Part shown: positions 32,206-40,037 of the stretch, in pieces | Position numbering within the stretch: the first letter of the stretch is position 1 | How the letters are laid out: every line of letters begins with the position of its first letter | NCBI RefSeq assembly: GCF_900108335.1 | Contig: NZ_FNVT01000003.1 | Span: forward strand, 725,563-789,562 | Length of the DNA stretch: 64,000 bases | Source of the DNA: Nonomuraea solani | GTDB taxonomy: Bacteria; Actinomycetota; Actinomycetes; Streptosporangiales; Streptosporangiaceae | Reading direction: 5' to 3' | Notes under the pieces: model-generated | Databases searched by the model: none | Seen by the model: the letters and a program-made list of their open reading frames with translations, nothing else | Told to the model about the DNA's origin: nothing | Translations under genes and position numbers: made by a program

Positions 32206-35200
32206 CGAGCTGGCCGAACAGCACGCCCACGGCCGCGCAGGCGGCGAGCTGCGGCACCTGGTCCAGGAGCGGCGCGAGCGCCACCCCGTAGTCCCGCAGC
32301 ACCAGGGCCGTCGCCAGGGACAGCGTGGCGGCGCCGAAGATCCCGGCGGCGAGCCAGTGGGCGGGCCACCCGCGAGCGCGCACCAGGAGGGTCACGAGGA
32401 CGGCCGCGACGACCGCGATCATGCCCTGCCAGTTCGCCACCCAGCCGCCGAACGCCAGGCCGAGCACGACCGCGTACGGCGCGCGCAGGCGCGACATCCG
32501 CGTGGCCGGGGCGGCGGCGGTCTCGCGCACGTGCTCGGGACGCGGCCCGCGCAGGATCAGCGCGAGCAGCGCCAGCAGGGCGATCCCGGCCAGCCCGAGG
32601 ATCAACGCCAGCCGGTACGCCTGATCGGGCAGGTACTCCAGCCGGACGGTGCCCGCCGTGCCCGCGGGCAGCTCCCAGCCCTGCTTCCAGCCGTCGATCC
32701 GCACCGGTTTGAGCGTCTTGCCGCTGATCTGGGCCCGCCAGCCGGGGTTGTGGTTCTCGTTGACGACGAGGAAGGAGTCCTTGGGCGCGCTCACCTTGAG
32801 CTCGCGCACCGACGGGGTCCATGAGCTCTGCACGGCGGCGCCCTCCACGCCGCGCGGCTCGTCGGGCAGCGTGCCGACCACCAGGCCGTCGATCACGAAC
32901 GAGTCCCAGCCGGCCACGCGTACCCGGTTGTCACCCTCGACGACCCGCGCCTTCGCGCAGCCGAGGACCTGTACGGGCCGCTGTTCCAGCAGGTCGGCGT
33001 GGGTGCCGGCGACCTTGGTGGGAATCGTGCGGCCGTTCACCTCGATCCTGGGCCCGAGCCCGCAGGCCAGCCGCAGCGGGATGTCGGCGGGTCGTCCCAC
33101 CGGGTCCACGCCGGGGATGACCAGCTCGGTCACCTGCAGCCGCTTGGAGAACGGGGTGAAGCGGAGCTTGAGCCGCGAGGTGGACATGGCCTTGAACGTG
33201 AGGGTGCCCCGCTCGTCCACCCGGCCGGCGCGTACGACGCCGCGGTCGCCGGTGACGATCACGTCGACCGGCTGCTTGTCGCCTCCCGGGCGGCCGATCT
33301 GGATACGGGAGATCGTCCGCCTGCCCTTCCAGGCGATGGAGAGCGTGGGCTCGGCGTCGTCGCCGTGCGGAATCCAGGTGGTGCTGCCGTCCGCGTCGAA
33401 CGCCGATCTGGGCGACACCACGGCGTCCTTGCTGATCTGGGACGAGCCGGTCACGGTGGTCAGGTCGGCGCGGACGCGGGTGAACCGGTCGATCAGCCCG
33501 GGATCCTTCAGTACGGCGGTCCCCCGCACGTTCGCGCTCGCGGCGGACTCCGCGCTGAAAGTCCGGTCGAACCCGGTCTCTTCGCCCTGCTTGGCCAGCA
33601 CCACGTCGTTGCAGATCCACCGATGCTGATTCCGCATGCACCCGGGCCGCTCGTCAAGCCCCCGGTCCATGACGAAGACGTCGCCGCCGTCGCCGGGCAG
33701 CCGGACCGAGCGCCCCGCCGTGACGCCGGGGATCGACAGCTCGATGATCCCGATCCGCTGCCCGTAGCTCCACTCCTGCGCGGCCGTCGCGACCACCTTG
33801 ATCCGTACCCAGCCGGTGGTCCCGGCGGGCACGCGCAGCCGCTGCGGATCGGTGGTCCGGCGAATGTCCTGGACGAGGCTGCCCGACTCGGTCTCCACGG
33901 CCACTTTCCTGATCACCTGGCCGAGCAGCAGGTCGGGGGCGAACATGACGTCCACGTACGGCACCCGCACCTGCCCGGCCAGGTCCACGCGCAGCCACTC
34001 GCCCTGCGGGGCCTTCGAGCCGTCGCTCTCCCACCCAGTGCCGACGTTGCCGTCCATGGCCGCCCACGGGCTGCGCCCGGTGGTGCTGATCCCGGCGATC
34101 GCGTACGGATCCGCCACCGAACTGGAGGCGCTGATGCCGGAGATGCCGTGATACTCGGCCACGGCCGTCTCGTCCAGCCAGCCGTCCTCCAGCAGGTCGA
34201 GCTCTCTGACCCCGGCGAAGTCCGCCTTCTTGTCGGCCGTCAGCGTGGTCGACCAGTTCGACCTGATCTCACCGAACGAGCGCTCGCGCAGCCGCAGCGC
34301 GTCACTGACCACGGTCGGCGCCTCCCGCCTGCCCGCGTCGCCGTTGACCAGGATCGGGCCCTCGCGCAGCAGGCCGAGATCGCCCATCGTGAGCAGCGAG
34401 TCCGGCCCGCCGCGCACGGCCGTGGCGTCGGCCACGGGCTGTACGGACACCAGGTCGGAGCCGCCCGACACCTCGTAGAGGTCGAGCGCGGGGAACGGCG
34501 CGTCCACGGAGTTGACCGCGTCGTCGGTGTCCCTGTCGCCGATCATCTCGCCGAACGAGCGCACCTTCTTGATGCCGGGCGACTCGCGCAGCGCCTCGAA
34601 GATCCGGGCCGGCCAGGCGCCCTGGAGGTGCTGCCGGTTGAGGTCGTTCCTGACGAGCAGGTAGCGCACGCCCATCCTGCGCAGCACGGCCGTCACGCCC
34701 GCCGAGCCGTGGCCGGCGGTCAGCCGCTGGTCGATGACGTCGAGCAGCCTGGTCAGGCCCACGGAGCCGGGGGGCGTGATCTGCCGGGTGGTCCAGCGGG
34801 CGGCGGACAGGGCCTGCATGGGCTCGTCCATGGGGCGGCCCCAGACGTACTCGCCGAACTTTGCGCCCGGCACGATCAGCACGCCGTCGTCGCCGGCGTT
34901 CTCGTCGAGCCAGGCCGCCGCCTCCGTCCAGTGGGACGGCACCTCCTTGAAGTCGCCGGGCGCGGCCAGGCCCTGGTTGAAGACGGGCAGCACCAGCGCG
35001 GCGGCGGCCGTCACGGCCAGGGTGCGCAGCGGCAGCCGGGCCCTGACCAGCAGATGGGCCAGGCCGAAGGCGAGCGCGAGCCGGACGAGGGGGTCGAACT
35101 TGCGCAGGTTGCGCAGCGGCGCGAGCGGGCCGTCCAGCAGCCAGCGCACCGGCTCGGCCACGATCGGCTCCAGCGCGCTCGCGTGCCCCGCGACCAGCGC

Positions 35201-36253
35201 CGTCACGCCGACCAGGAACAACGCCACCACGAACCCCCTGGCGGGCAGGTCGCGGCGGGACAGCCCGGCCAGGCCGAGCGCGGCGATCACGCCGGTGACC
35301 ACGACCATCGTGGCCGAAGTGGCGATCCTGAAGCCGGGCGGCTGCTCGAAGACGCCGTTGAGCGGCAGGTAGCGCACCCAGTCGGAGGCGCCGCGCAGCA
35401 CGTTCGTGAGCGAGGTGACGGCCGTCGTGGTGTCCGCGGTCTCGGTGTACGGCAGGAACGAGAACGCGTAGCGGCCCACGAGCAGCAGCGGCAGCGACCA
35501 GAACAGGGTGGCCACCGCGACGGCGGCCGACCACCAGCCGAGCATCCGCCAGCGCGGCACCGGGCGCGGCCGGGTGAGGATGTACAGGACGGGCGCGACC
35601 AGCACGGCCAGCACCGCGACCGCGTTCACGCCGCCGCACAGCGCCACCGCCAGCGCCGACCTGATGGCGCCGCGCGCCCGCTGGCCCGTCTCCGAGGCGG
35701 TGAGCAGCGGGATGAGGATCCACGGCAGCATCGCGGCGGGCAGCCACTCGATGGAGATCTCGCCGAGGATGGACAGCGTGCGCGGGGCCAGCGCGTACGC
35801 CAGCGCCCCCGCGATCCTGGTCCCCGGCGTGCCGAGGCCGAGCTGCCCGCTCAGCCGCTCCACCCCGAGGAAGGCCACGCACATCAGCACGGTCAGCCAG
35901 AGCCGCTGCGTCACCCACGGCTGCACGCCGGCCAGGTCGCCCAGCGCGAAGAACGGCCCCATGGGGAAGATGTAGCCCGCGACCTGGTTCTGGAGCTGGC
36001 CGAAGTGCTGCAGGTCCCACAGGTGGCCGGCCCGCTCCAGCCAGCCGACCGGGTTGAGCGCCAGGTCCATCTTGGTGTCGGAGATCAGGTAGCCCGGCTT
36101 GGTGGTGAACGCCAGCAGGCCGAAGCCGAGGCAGCAGAGCAGCAGCCAGAAGCGGCGTTTCGCCGGTGCGCCGACGGGGCGGCCCGCGCCCGTGCGCCGC
36201 CCGGCCACCAGCTTGTCGGTCGGCAGCAGGGACCTGATGACCCGCTCGCTCAC
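32126..36253 (-). CDS. aftD: AftD-type alpha-(1->3)-arabinofuranosyltransferase
   Basis: This large GT-C membrane glycosyltransferase has 1375 residues, close to mycobacterial AftD (about 1400). Membrane helices fill the N-terminal 430 residues, with the catalytic loop region TKPGYLISDTKMDLALNP between the first two. The outside portion includes an F5/8-type (discoidin) segment (VGTGWESDGSKAPQGEWLRVDL), other beta domains, and four or more final helices. AftD adds branching arabinose to arabinogalactan or lipoarabinomannan in mycobacteria. The donor would be decaprenyl-phosphoarabinose. It overlaps GT4 by ATGA, and with GT2 and the DUF2613 gene forms one unit. In a non-mycolic actinomycete its polymer may differ. 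Confidence 0.9.
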   Translation of the reverse strand: MSERVIRSLLPTDKLVAGRRTGAGRPVGAPAKRRFWLLLCCLGFGLLAFTTKPGYLISDTKMDLALNPVGWLERAGHLWDLQHFGQLQNQVAGYIFPMGPFFALGDLAGVQPWVTQRLWLTVLMCVAFLGVERLSGQLGLGTPGTRIAGALAYALAPRTLSILGEISIEWLPAAMLPWILIPLLTASETGQRARGAIRSALAVALCGGVNAVAVLAVLVAPVLYILTRPRPVPRWRMLGWWSAAVAVATLFWSLPLLLVGRYAFSFLPYTETADTTTAVTSLTNVLRGASDWVRYLPLNGVFEQPPGFRIATSATMVVVTGVIAALGLAGLSRRDLPARGFVVALFLVGVTALVAGHASALEPIVAEPVRWLLDGPLAPLRNLRKFDPLVRLALAFGLAHLLVRARLPLRTLAVTAAAALVLPVFNQGLAAPGDFKEVPSHWTEAAAWLDENAGDDGVLIVPGAKFGEYVWGRPMDEPMQALSAARWTTRQITPPGSVGLTRLLDVIDQRLTAGHGSAGVTAVLRRMGVRYLLVRNDLNRQHLQGAWPARIFEALRESPGIKKVRSFGEMIGDRDTDDAVNSVDAPFPALDLYEVSGGSDLVSVQPVADATAVRGGPDSLLTMGDLGLLREGPILVNGDAGRREAPTVVSDALRLRERSFGEIRSNWSTTLTADKKADFAGVRELDLLEDGWLDETAVAEYHGISGISASSSVADPYAIAGISTTGRSPWAAMDGNVGTGWESDGSKAPQGEWLRVDLAGQVRVPYVDVMFAPDLLLGQVIRKVAVETESGSLVQDIRRTTDPQRLRVPAGTTGWVRIKVVATAAQEWSYGQRIGIIELSIPGVTAGRSVRLPGDGGDVFVMDRGLDERPGCMRNQHRWICNDVVLAKQGEETGFDRTFSAESAASANVRGTAVLKDPGLIDRFTRVRADLTTVTGSSQISKDAVVSPRSAFDADGSTTWIPHGDDAEPTLSIAWKGRRTISRIQIGRPGGDKQPVDVIVTGDRGVVRAGRVDERGTLTFKAMSTSRLKLRFTPFSKRLQVTELVIPGVDPVGRPADIPLRLACGLGPRIEVNGRTIPTKVAGTHADLLEQRPVQVLGCAKARVVEGDNRVRVAGWDSFVIDGLVVGTLPDEPRGVEGAAVQSSWTPSVRELKVSAPKDSFLVVNENHNPGWRAQISGKTLKPVRIDGWKQGWELPAGTAGTVRLEYLPDQAYRLALILGLAGIALLALLALILRGPRPEHVRETAAAPATRMSRLRAPYAVVLGLAFGGWVANWQGMIAVVAAVLVTLLVRARGWPAHWLAAGIFGAATLSLATALVLRDYGVALAPLLDQVPQLAACAAVGVLFGQLVTEPARPAAEPPASAEEKVLTGAGRA

Positions 36254-37362
36254 CGTTCCTCCCAGCCGGGTCCCGGGTCGTGGCCGAGCATCAGCGCGGT
36301 GAGGCGTTCAGCACCGCGGTCCCAGGAGAAGTGGTCCGCCCAATCCCGACAATTCACGATATAAGTGTGGTCCAGCTCGTCGAGTGCGGCGGCTATCCCC
36401 TTGGCCAGGTCCGTACCCTCGGGGCCCTCGGGGCCCTCGGGCAGGAGCCAGCCCGTCTCACCGGGCCGTACGGCGTCCCGCAGCCCGTCGACGTCGAACG
36501 CCACCGTGGGCACGCCGAGCGCGGCCGCCTCCAGCACGCTCAGCCCCCAGCCCTCCCCCTGCGAAGCGCTCACGTGCAGCCACGCCCGCGCGACCAGCCG
36601 CGCCTTGTCCTCCTCGGACACGTACCCGTGCAGCGTCACGCCCTCGGGCAGCCGGGCCCGCAGCGCCGCCTCCTCCGGGCCCCGGCCGATGATGTCCACG
36701 ACCAGGCCGGGCCGGCGTTCGCGCAGCTCCGCCACCGCGTCGAGGAGCAGGCCGACGCGTTTGTGGGCGACCAGCCGCCCGAGGCAGACAAGCCGCGGCT
36801 CACGACTTTTCACGACATTTGCGGGTTGAGCGATGCTCACCCCGTTCGGCACGATGTGCACCGGCCCGCGCCACCCGAGCCGCTCCCGCATGGCCAGCAC
36901 CGTGGACGGCGAGACGGCCACGCTCTCGTGCCGCCGATAGCTCCACCGCGACACCGGCCCCTCCAGGAACCGCCCGAACGCCGCCAGCCACCCCGGCATG
37001 TGCACCCCGAACTGCCGGTCGTGCACGTGGTGCACGACGCAGAGCACCCGGGTACGCCGCCGCAGCACCCAAGGGGTGAAGAACGGGATCCCGTTCTGGC
37101 AGTCGAGCACGGCGTCGAAGCGCCCGCGGCGCACCAGCAACCAGGCCAGCACCAGCGGATAGACGGTGAACACGCCGCCCATGCGGACGATCCGTACCCC
37201 ATCGGCGACGTCCCGTCCGCGTTGACCGGGCGCCCGCGCGGTGACGAAGCACACGTGGTGCCCCGACCCCGCGAAGCGCCGGGCCATCTCCCAGGCGAAG
37301 GTCTCCGCGCCGCCCGCCTGGGGATGCCAGGGGTCACGCCAGTTGACGACAGCGATCTTCAC
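36250..37362 (-). CDS. Glycosyltransferase family 4
   Basis: This 370-residue GT-B retaining glycosyltransferase begins MKIAVVNWRDPWHPQAGGAE, the usual nucleotide-sugar enzyme start. It has the C-terminal donor site LVCLGRLVAHKRVGLLLDA and SASQGEGWGLSVLEAAALGVPTVAFD, with the E-x7-E motif. GTG 37362 overlaps the stop of the GT2 gene (GTGA), and its own stop overlaps aftD. No membrane segment is present; it probably works at the cytoplasmic face on a lipid-linked precursor. A short PEGPEGPEG run near the C-terminus comes from repeated GGGGCCCTC units in the DNA. The sugar is not readable. Confidence 0.92.
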   Translation of the reverse strand: MKIAVVNWRDPWHPQAGGAETFAWEMARRFAGSGHHVCFVTARAPGQRGRDVADGVRIVRMGGVFTVYPLVLAWLLVRRGRFDAVLDCQNGIPFFTPWVLRRRTRVLCVVHHVHDRQFGVHMPGWLAAFGRFLEGPVSRWSYRRHESVAVSPSTVLAMRERLGWRGPVHIVPNGVSIAQPANVVKSREPRLVCLGRLVAHKRVGLLLDAVAELRERRPGLVVDIIGRGPEEAALRARLPEGVTLHGYVSEEDKARLVARAWLHVSASQGEGWGLSVLEAAALGVPTVAFDVDGLRDAVRPGETGWLLPEGPEGPEGTDLAKGIAAALDELDHTYIVNCRDWADHFSWDRGAERLTALMLGHDPGPGWEER

Positions 37363-38162
37363 GGATATCCGACGGGGTCGAGCGGCGGCTCCCAGGCCGG
37401 GCGCGCGGCGGGAGCGGGCCGGGCGCGCAGCCGCAGCCAGATCCGGCCGAGCTCCAGCACGATGCCGAACGTGTGCCGGGCCGGCGAGAACCGCGAGCCC
37501 GGCATGTCACGCCAGCGCACGGGGATCTCCTGGACCTGCGAACCCCGTTCGACACAGCGGGCGAGCAGCTCGACGTCGAAGGCGAAGCCCGGCGTGCGAA
37601 GCCGCGCGGCGGTCTCGCGGGCCAGCACGCCGTCGAAGAACTTGAAGCCGCACTGGGTGTCGCTCACCCCGGGCACGAGCACGCCGGCCAGCGCGCGGAA
37701 GCCGAAGGCGCCCAGCTCGCGGACCCGGCTGTGCCGGTTCTCCACGAGGGAGGCCCGGTGCGCCCTGGAGCCGATCACCACCCGCTCACCGGACAGCAGC
37801 AGCCCGAAGGCCACGTCGATGGCGTCGAGGTCGGTGGCCATGTCGGCATCACAGAAGCCGACGAACGGAGCGCTCGTACCGAGCAGTCCGGCACGGACGG
37901 CGGCTCCTTTCCCTGGGGTGGCGCACTGGATGAGGCGCACGGGCACGGGGCCGCGCGGCCGGTTCTCGACGATCTCGGCCGTACGGTCCGTGCTGTTGTT
38001 GTCGACGACGATGACGGCTGTCGGGAACGGCATGCGGGCAAGCTTCGCGCACAGCTGCAGGAGCCCCCCGGGTAGTCGCCCTTCCTCGTTGTGAGCGGGA
38101 ATGACGATCTCGAGCAGTGGTGGCCGGCTCGTCCCCTCGTCCCCTCGCGGAGAGGGCGGCAT
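37359..38162 (-). CDS. Glycosyltransferase family 2 (polyprenyl-phosphate sugar synthase type)
   Basis: This 267-residue GT-A enzyme has LEIVIPAHNEEGRLPGGLL, the nucleotide site VIVVDNNSTDRTAEI and the metal-binding acid pair in VGFCDADMATDLDAIDVAF. DTQCGFKFFDG is typical of the dolichyl-phosphate glucose/mannose synthase group. It probably makes a polyprenyl-phosphate sugar, which GT-C enzymes such as AftD and its neighbours use as donor. ATG 38162 starts 12 bases after the DUF2613 stop; the ribosome-binding site is weak (GAG), so translation may depend on coupling. Confidence 0.9.
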   Translation of the reverse strand: MPPSPRGDEGTSRPPLLEIVIPAHNEEGRLPGGLLQLCAKLARMPFPTAVIVVDNNSTDRTAEIVENRPRGPVPVRLIQCATPGKGAAVRAGLLGTSAPFVGFCDADMATDLDAIDVAFGLLLSGERVVIGSRAHRASLVENRHSRVRELGAFGFRALAGVLVPGVSDTQCGFKFFDGVLARETAARLRTPGFAFDVELLARCVERGSQVQEIPVRWRDMPGSRFSPARHTFGIVLELGRIWLRLRARPAPAARPAWEPPLDPVGYP

Positions 38163-38174
38163 GATCGACTCGGG

Positions 38175-38309
38175 TTACCGCTCGCCGTAGTTGTAGAGCG
38201 GCTGGTTGACCGGCGTCGCGGTGGCACCGGTGAGGGAGACCGTCGTGACCGTCGCCACGAGTGCCGCCACGGCGATGCCGATGATCGCTGCTAAGAGGAT
38301 CTTGATCAC
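38175..38309 (-). CDS. DUF2613 small membrane protein (Rv0236A-like)
   Basis: A 44-codon gene starts at GTG 38309 with GGAGGAA 5 bases upstream. The product has one N-terminal membrane segment or signal peptide (IKILLAAIIGIAVAALVATV, residues 2-21) and ends TPVNQPLYNYGER. That combination, especially NQPLYNYG, is the DUF2613 family, whose mycobacterial member Rv0236A lies next to aftD. The same neighbourhood here (GT2, GT4, aftD) strongly supports the call. It may be a small accessory subunit of the arabinosyltransferase complex; no function is established. It is easily overlooked because it is so short. Confidence 0.8.
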   Translation of the reverse strand: MIKILLAAIIGIAVAALVATVTTVSLTGATATPVNQPLYNYGER

Positions 38310-38355
38310 GAGGGTTCCTCCTCGAGCGGGCTAAGGTGCGGGCGTCCCCAAACTT

Positions 38356-38367
38356 AGAACCAATTCT
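38356..38367. promoter_or_regulatory. Weak KstR-like palindrome upstream of the DUF2613-aftD operon
   Basis: AGAAC-CA-ATTCT is a near-perfect dyad in the AT-rich 86-base gap before the DUF2613 gene. It fits TnnAACnnGTTnnA with two mismatches. It could be an operator for the glycan operon, but the match is weak. Confidence 0.25.
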
Positions 38368-38395
38368 TGCTACTCGGAAGTAGCTCTACGAAATC

Positions 38396-39955
38396 TTAAT
38401 AAATCCGCTGATCAGCGGCCTGGTCCGCCCCGACGGGCCCGTCGAACCGGTACAACCGCAGGTCACCGGTATCGACCAGGGTCCTCGCGCTCCGTAGCCA
38501 CACACCGAACCGCTGCCGTTCTTCACCTGTCCCCGCGTCCACTATCACGTAGCGAAAGCCAGCTCCCGCCAGATCCGGCGAGGGCCCTTCTAGTACGCGT
38601 TCTACCTCTTGGGCGCGTGGATCCTCGCTCCTGATGACCATGTCGCCGACCCGTACGGCGTCATTGGACACCACCCGCCGCCCCCCGACGGCGAAGAACC
38701 GCTGCGCCGGATCCAGCACCGGCCGGCCCCCGTTCCACGGGAAGCGCCGGTAGGACTCGAACGGCAGCACCAGCACGTCTCCGGCCGCTCGGTCGCGCGC
38801 GACGATCTCCCGCGCGGCCGTCCAGCTCTCCGGGTACGGCACCGACCCCAGCGTCCCGAGCGCCCCCCACGCCATGGTCGGCAGCACCGCCACGGGCACC
38901 AGCGCCATCGCACCCACCCACGCCCGGTCCCGCGCCACCGACTCGCACAGCAGCCCCAGCCCGAGGGCCGCGACCAGCGCCAGCGGCGCGACGAACTGCT
39001 GGGCGTCCCTGAACACCGCGAACCCGCCCCACACCTCCACGAGCCGGCCGAACGCCACCCGCCCCGGCTCACTCACCCCCACACAGGCCACGCCCAGCCC
39101 GATGCCGGCCGCCACCGCCAGCCCCTTCTTGTACGGCGCCGCCCCCCACAGGAAGGCGGCCACCCCGGCCAGCGTCAGCAGCAGCCTGGCCACCGCCCCG
39201 ACCACGCTCTCGTAACCCGGCGGCACCGCGTGCGCGTTCCAGATCCCGCCCAGCGACAGCAGGCTCCCCACCGCCCCGAACGGCGTGTCTGCCCTGGCCG
39301 CGAACGCCGCCACGCCCACCGGATCGCCCGCCAGCCCCTGCGGCCGCAGCGCGGTCGGCACCAGCCACGGCAGGCTGAAGGCCGCCAGCACCAGGACGAC
39401 CCGCGCGACCGCCTTCCAGCGAGGGACCGCGACGGGCAGCGCCGTGATCGCGGTGACCGTCATCGCCGCGAACCCGCCCACCGCCGCCGGCAGCACCGCC
39501 AGCGCCACCCGCCGCCCCGACCACACCGCCCGCACCACCCAGGGCAGGCCGGCGTACCCGAGGAGCAGCGCCCACTGCCCGATCAGCAGCCGCTCGGCCA
39601 CGTACGGATTCCACACGTAGAAGGCCCCCGCCACCAGGCGCGGCCCCAGCGACTCCGACGGCAGCAGCAGCGCCGCCCCCGAGCACCCGAGCACGAAGAT
39701 CGCCAGCAGGATCAGCTTCTGCACCAGCTCGGCGGGCAGCACCTGGGCCAGCGCGGTCACCACGGCGTCGCTCGGCACCACCCGCGCCGCCCCGCCCGCC
39801 AGCCCGAACGTGAACCGCGAGAACTCCGGATCCGGCACGAACACCAGGTCGTGCAGGAGCGTGAACCCCCAGCCCAGCGCGGGCCCGAGGGCCAGGCAGC
39901 CGAGCGCGAGCCCGAGGAGGGCGGCGGCGGTCCCTGCTCGGGCCGTGTGCGGCAT
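38396..39955 (-). CDS. Polytopic membrane protein, putative GT-C-type transferase
   Basis: This 519-residue protein has about 12 membrane helices and a C-terminal soluble tail of about 130 residues. Between helices it carries DLVFVPDPEFSRFTFGLAGG and the block YVWNPYVAERLLIGQWALLLGYAGLPWVV (split: YVWNPYVAERLLIGQ, WALLLGYAGLPWVV). Similar blocks occur in actinobacterial membrane proteins believed to be GT-C glycosyltransferases, but no classic DD or DE motif in the first loop is clear. It lies upstream of the DUF2613-GT2-GT4-aftD genes on the same strand and diverges from another polytopic protein. Exact activity is unknown. Confidence 0.75.
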   Translation of the reverse strand: MPHTARAGTAAALLGLALGCLALGPALGWGFTLLHDLVFVPDPEFSRFTFGLAGGAARVVPSDAVVTALAQVLPAELVQKLILLAIFVLGCSGAALLLPSESLGPRLVAGAFYVWNPYVAERLLIGQWALLLGYAGLPWVVRAVWSGRRVALAVLPAAVGGFAAMTVTAITALPVAVPRWKAVARVVLVLAAFSLPWLVPTALRPQGLAGDPVGVAAFAARADTPFGAVGSLLSLGGIWNAHAVPPGYESVVGAVARLLLTLAGVAAFLWGAAPYKKGLAVAAGIGLGVACVGVSEPGRVAFGRLVEVWGGFAVFRDAQQFVAPLALVAALGLGLLCESVARDRAWVGAMALVPVAVLPTMAWGALGTLGSVPYPESWTAAREIVARDRAAGDVLVLPFESYRRFPWNGGRPVLDPAQRFFAVGGRRVVSNDAVRVGDMVIRSEDPRAQEVERVLEGPSPDLAGAGFRYVIVDAGTGEERQRFGVWLRSARTLVDTGDLRLYRFDGPVGADQAADQRIY

Positions 39956-40037
39956 CCCGCTATGACATCACAACCGGACAACGATCATTCCACCGAAGAC
40001 GGTCAGGTGGTTACTCTTCGCCGGGAGGCACGGGGCG

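Noticed and set aside
32999..36364. Open frame of about 1121 codons on the plus strand opposite aftD
   Set aside because: It is an Arg/Gly/His-rich antisense frame opposite a well-conserved glycosyltransferase.
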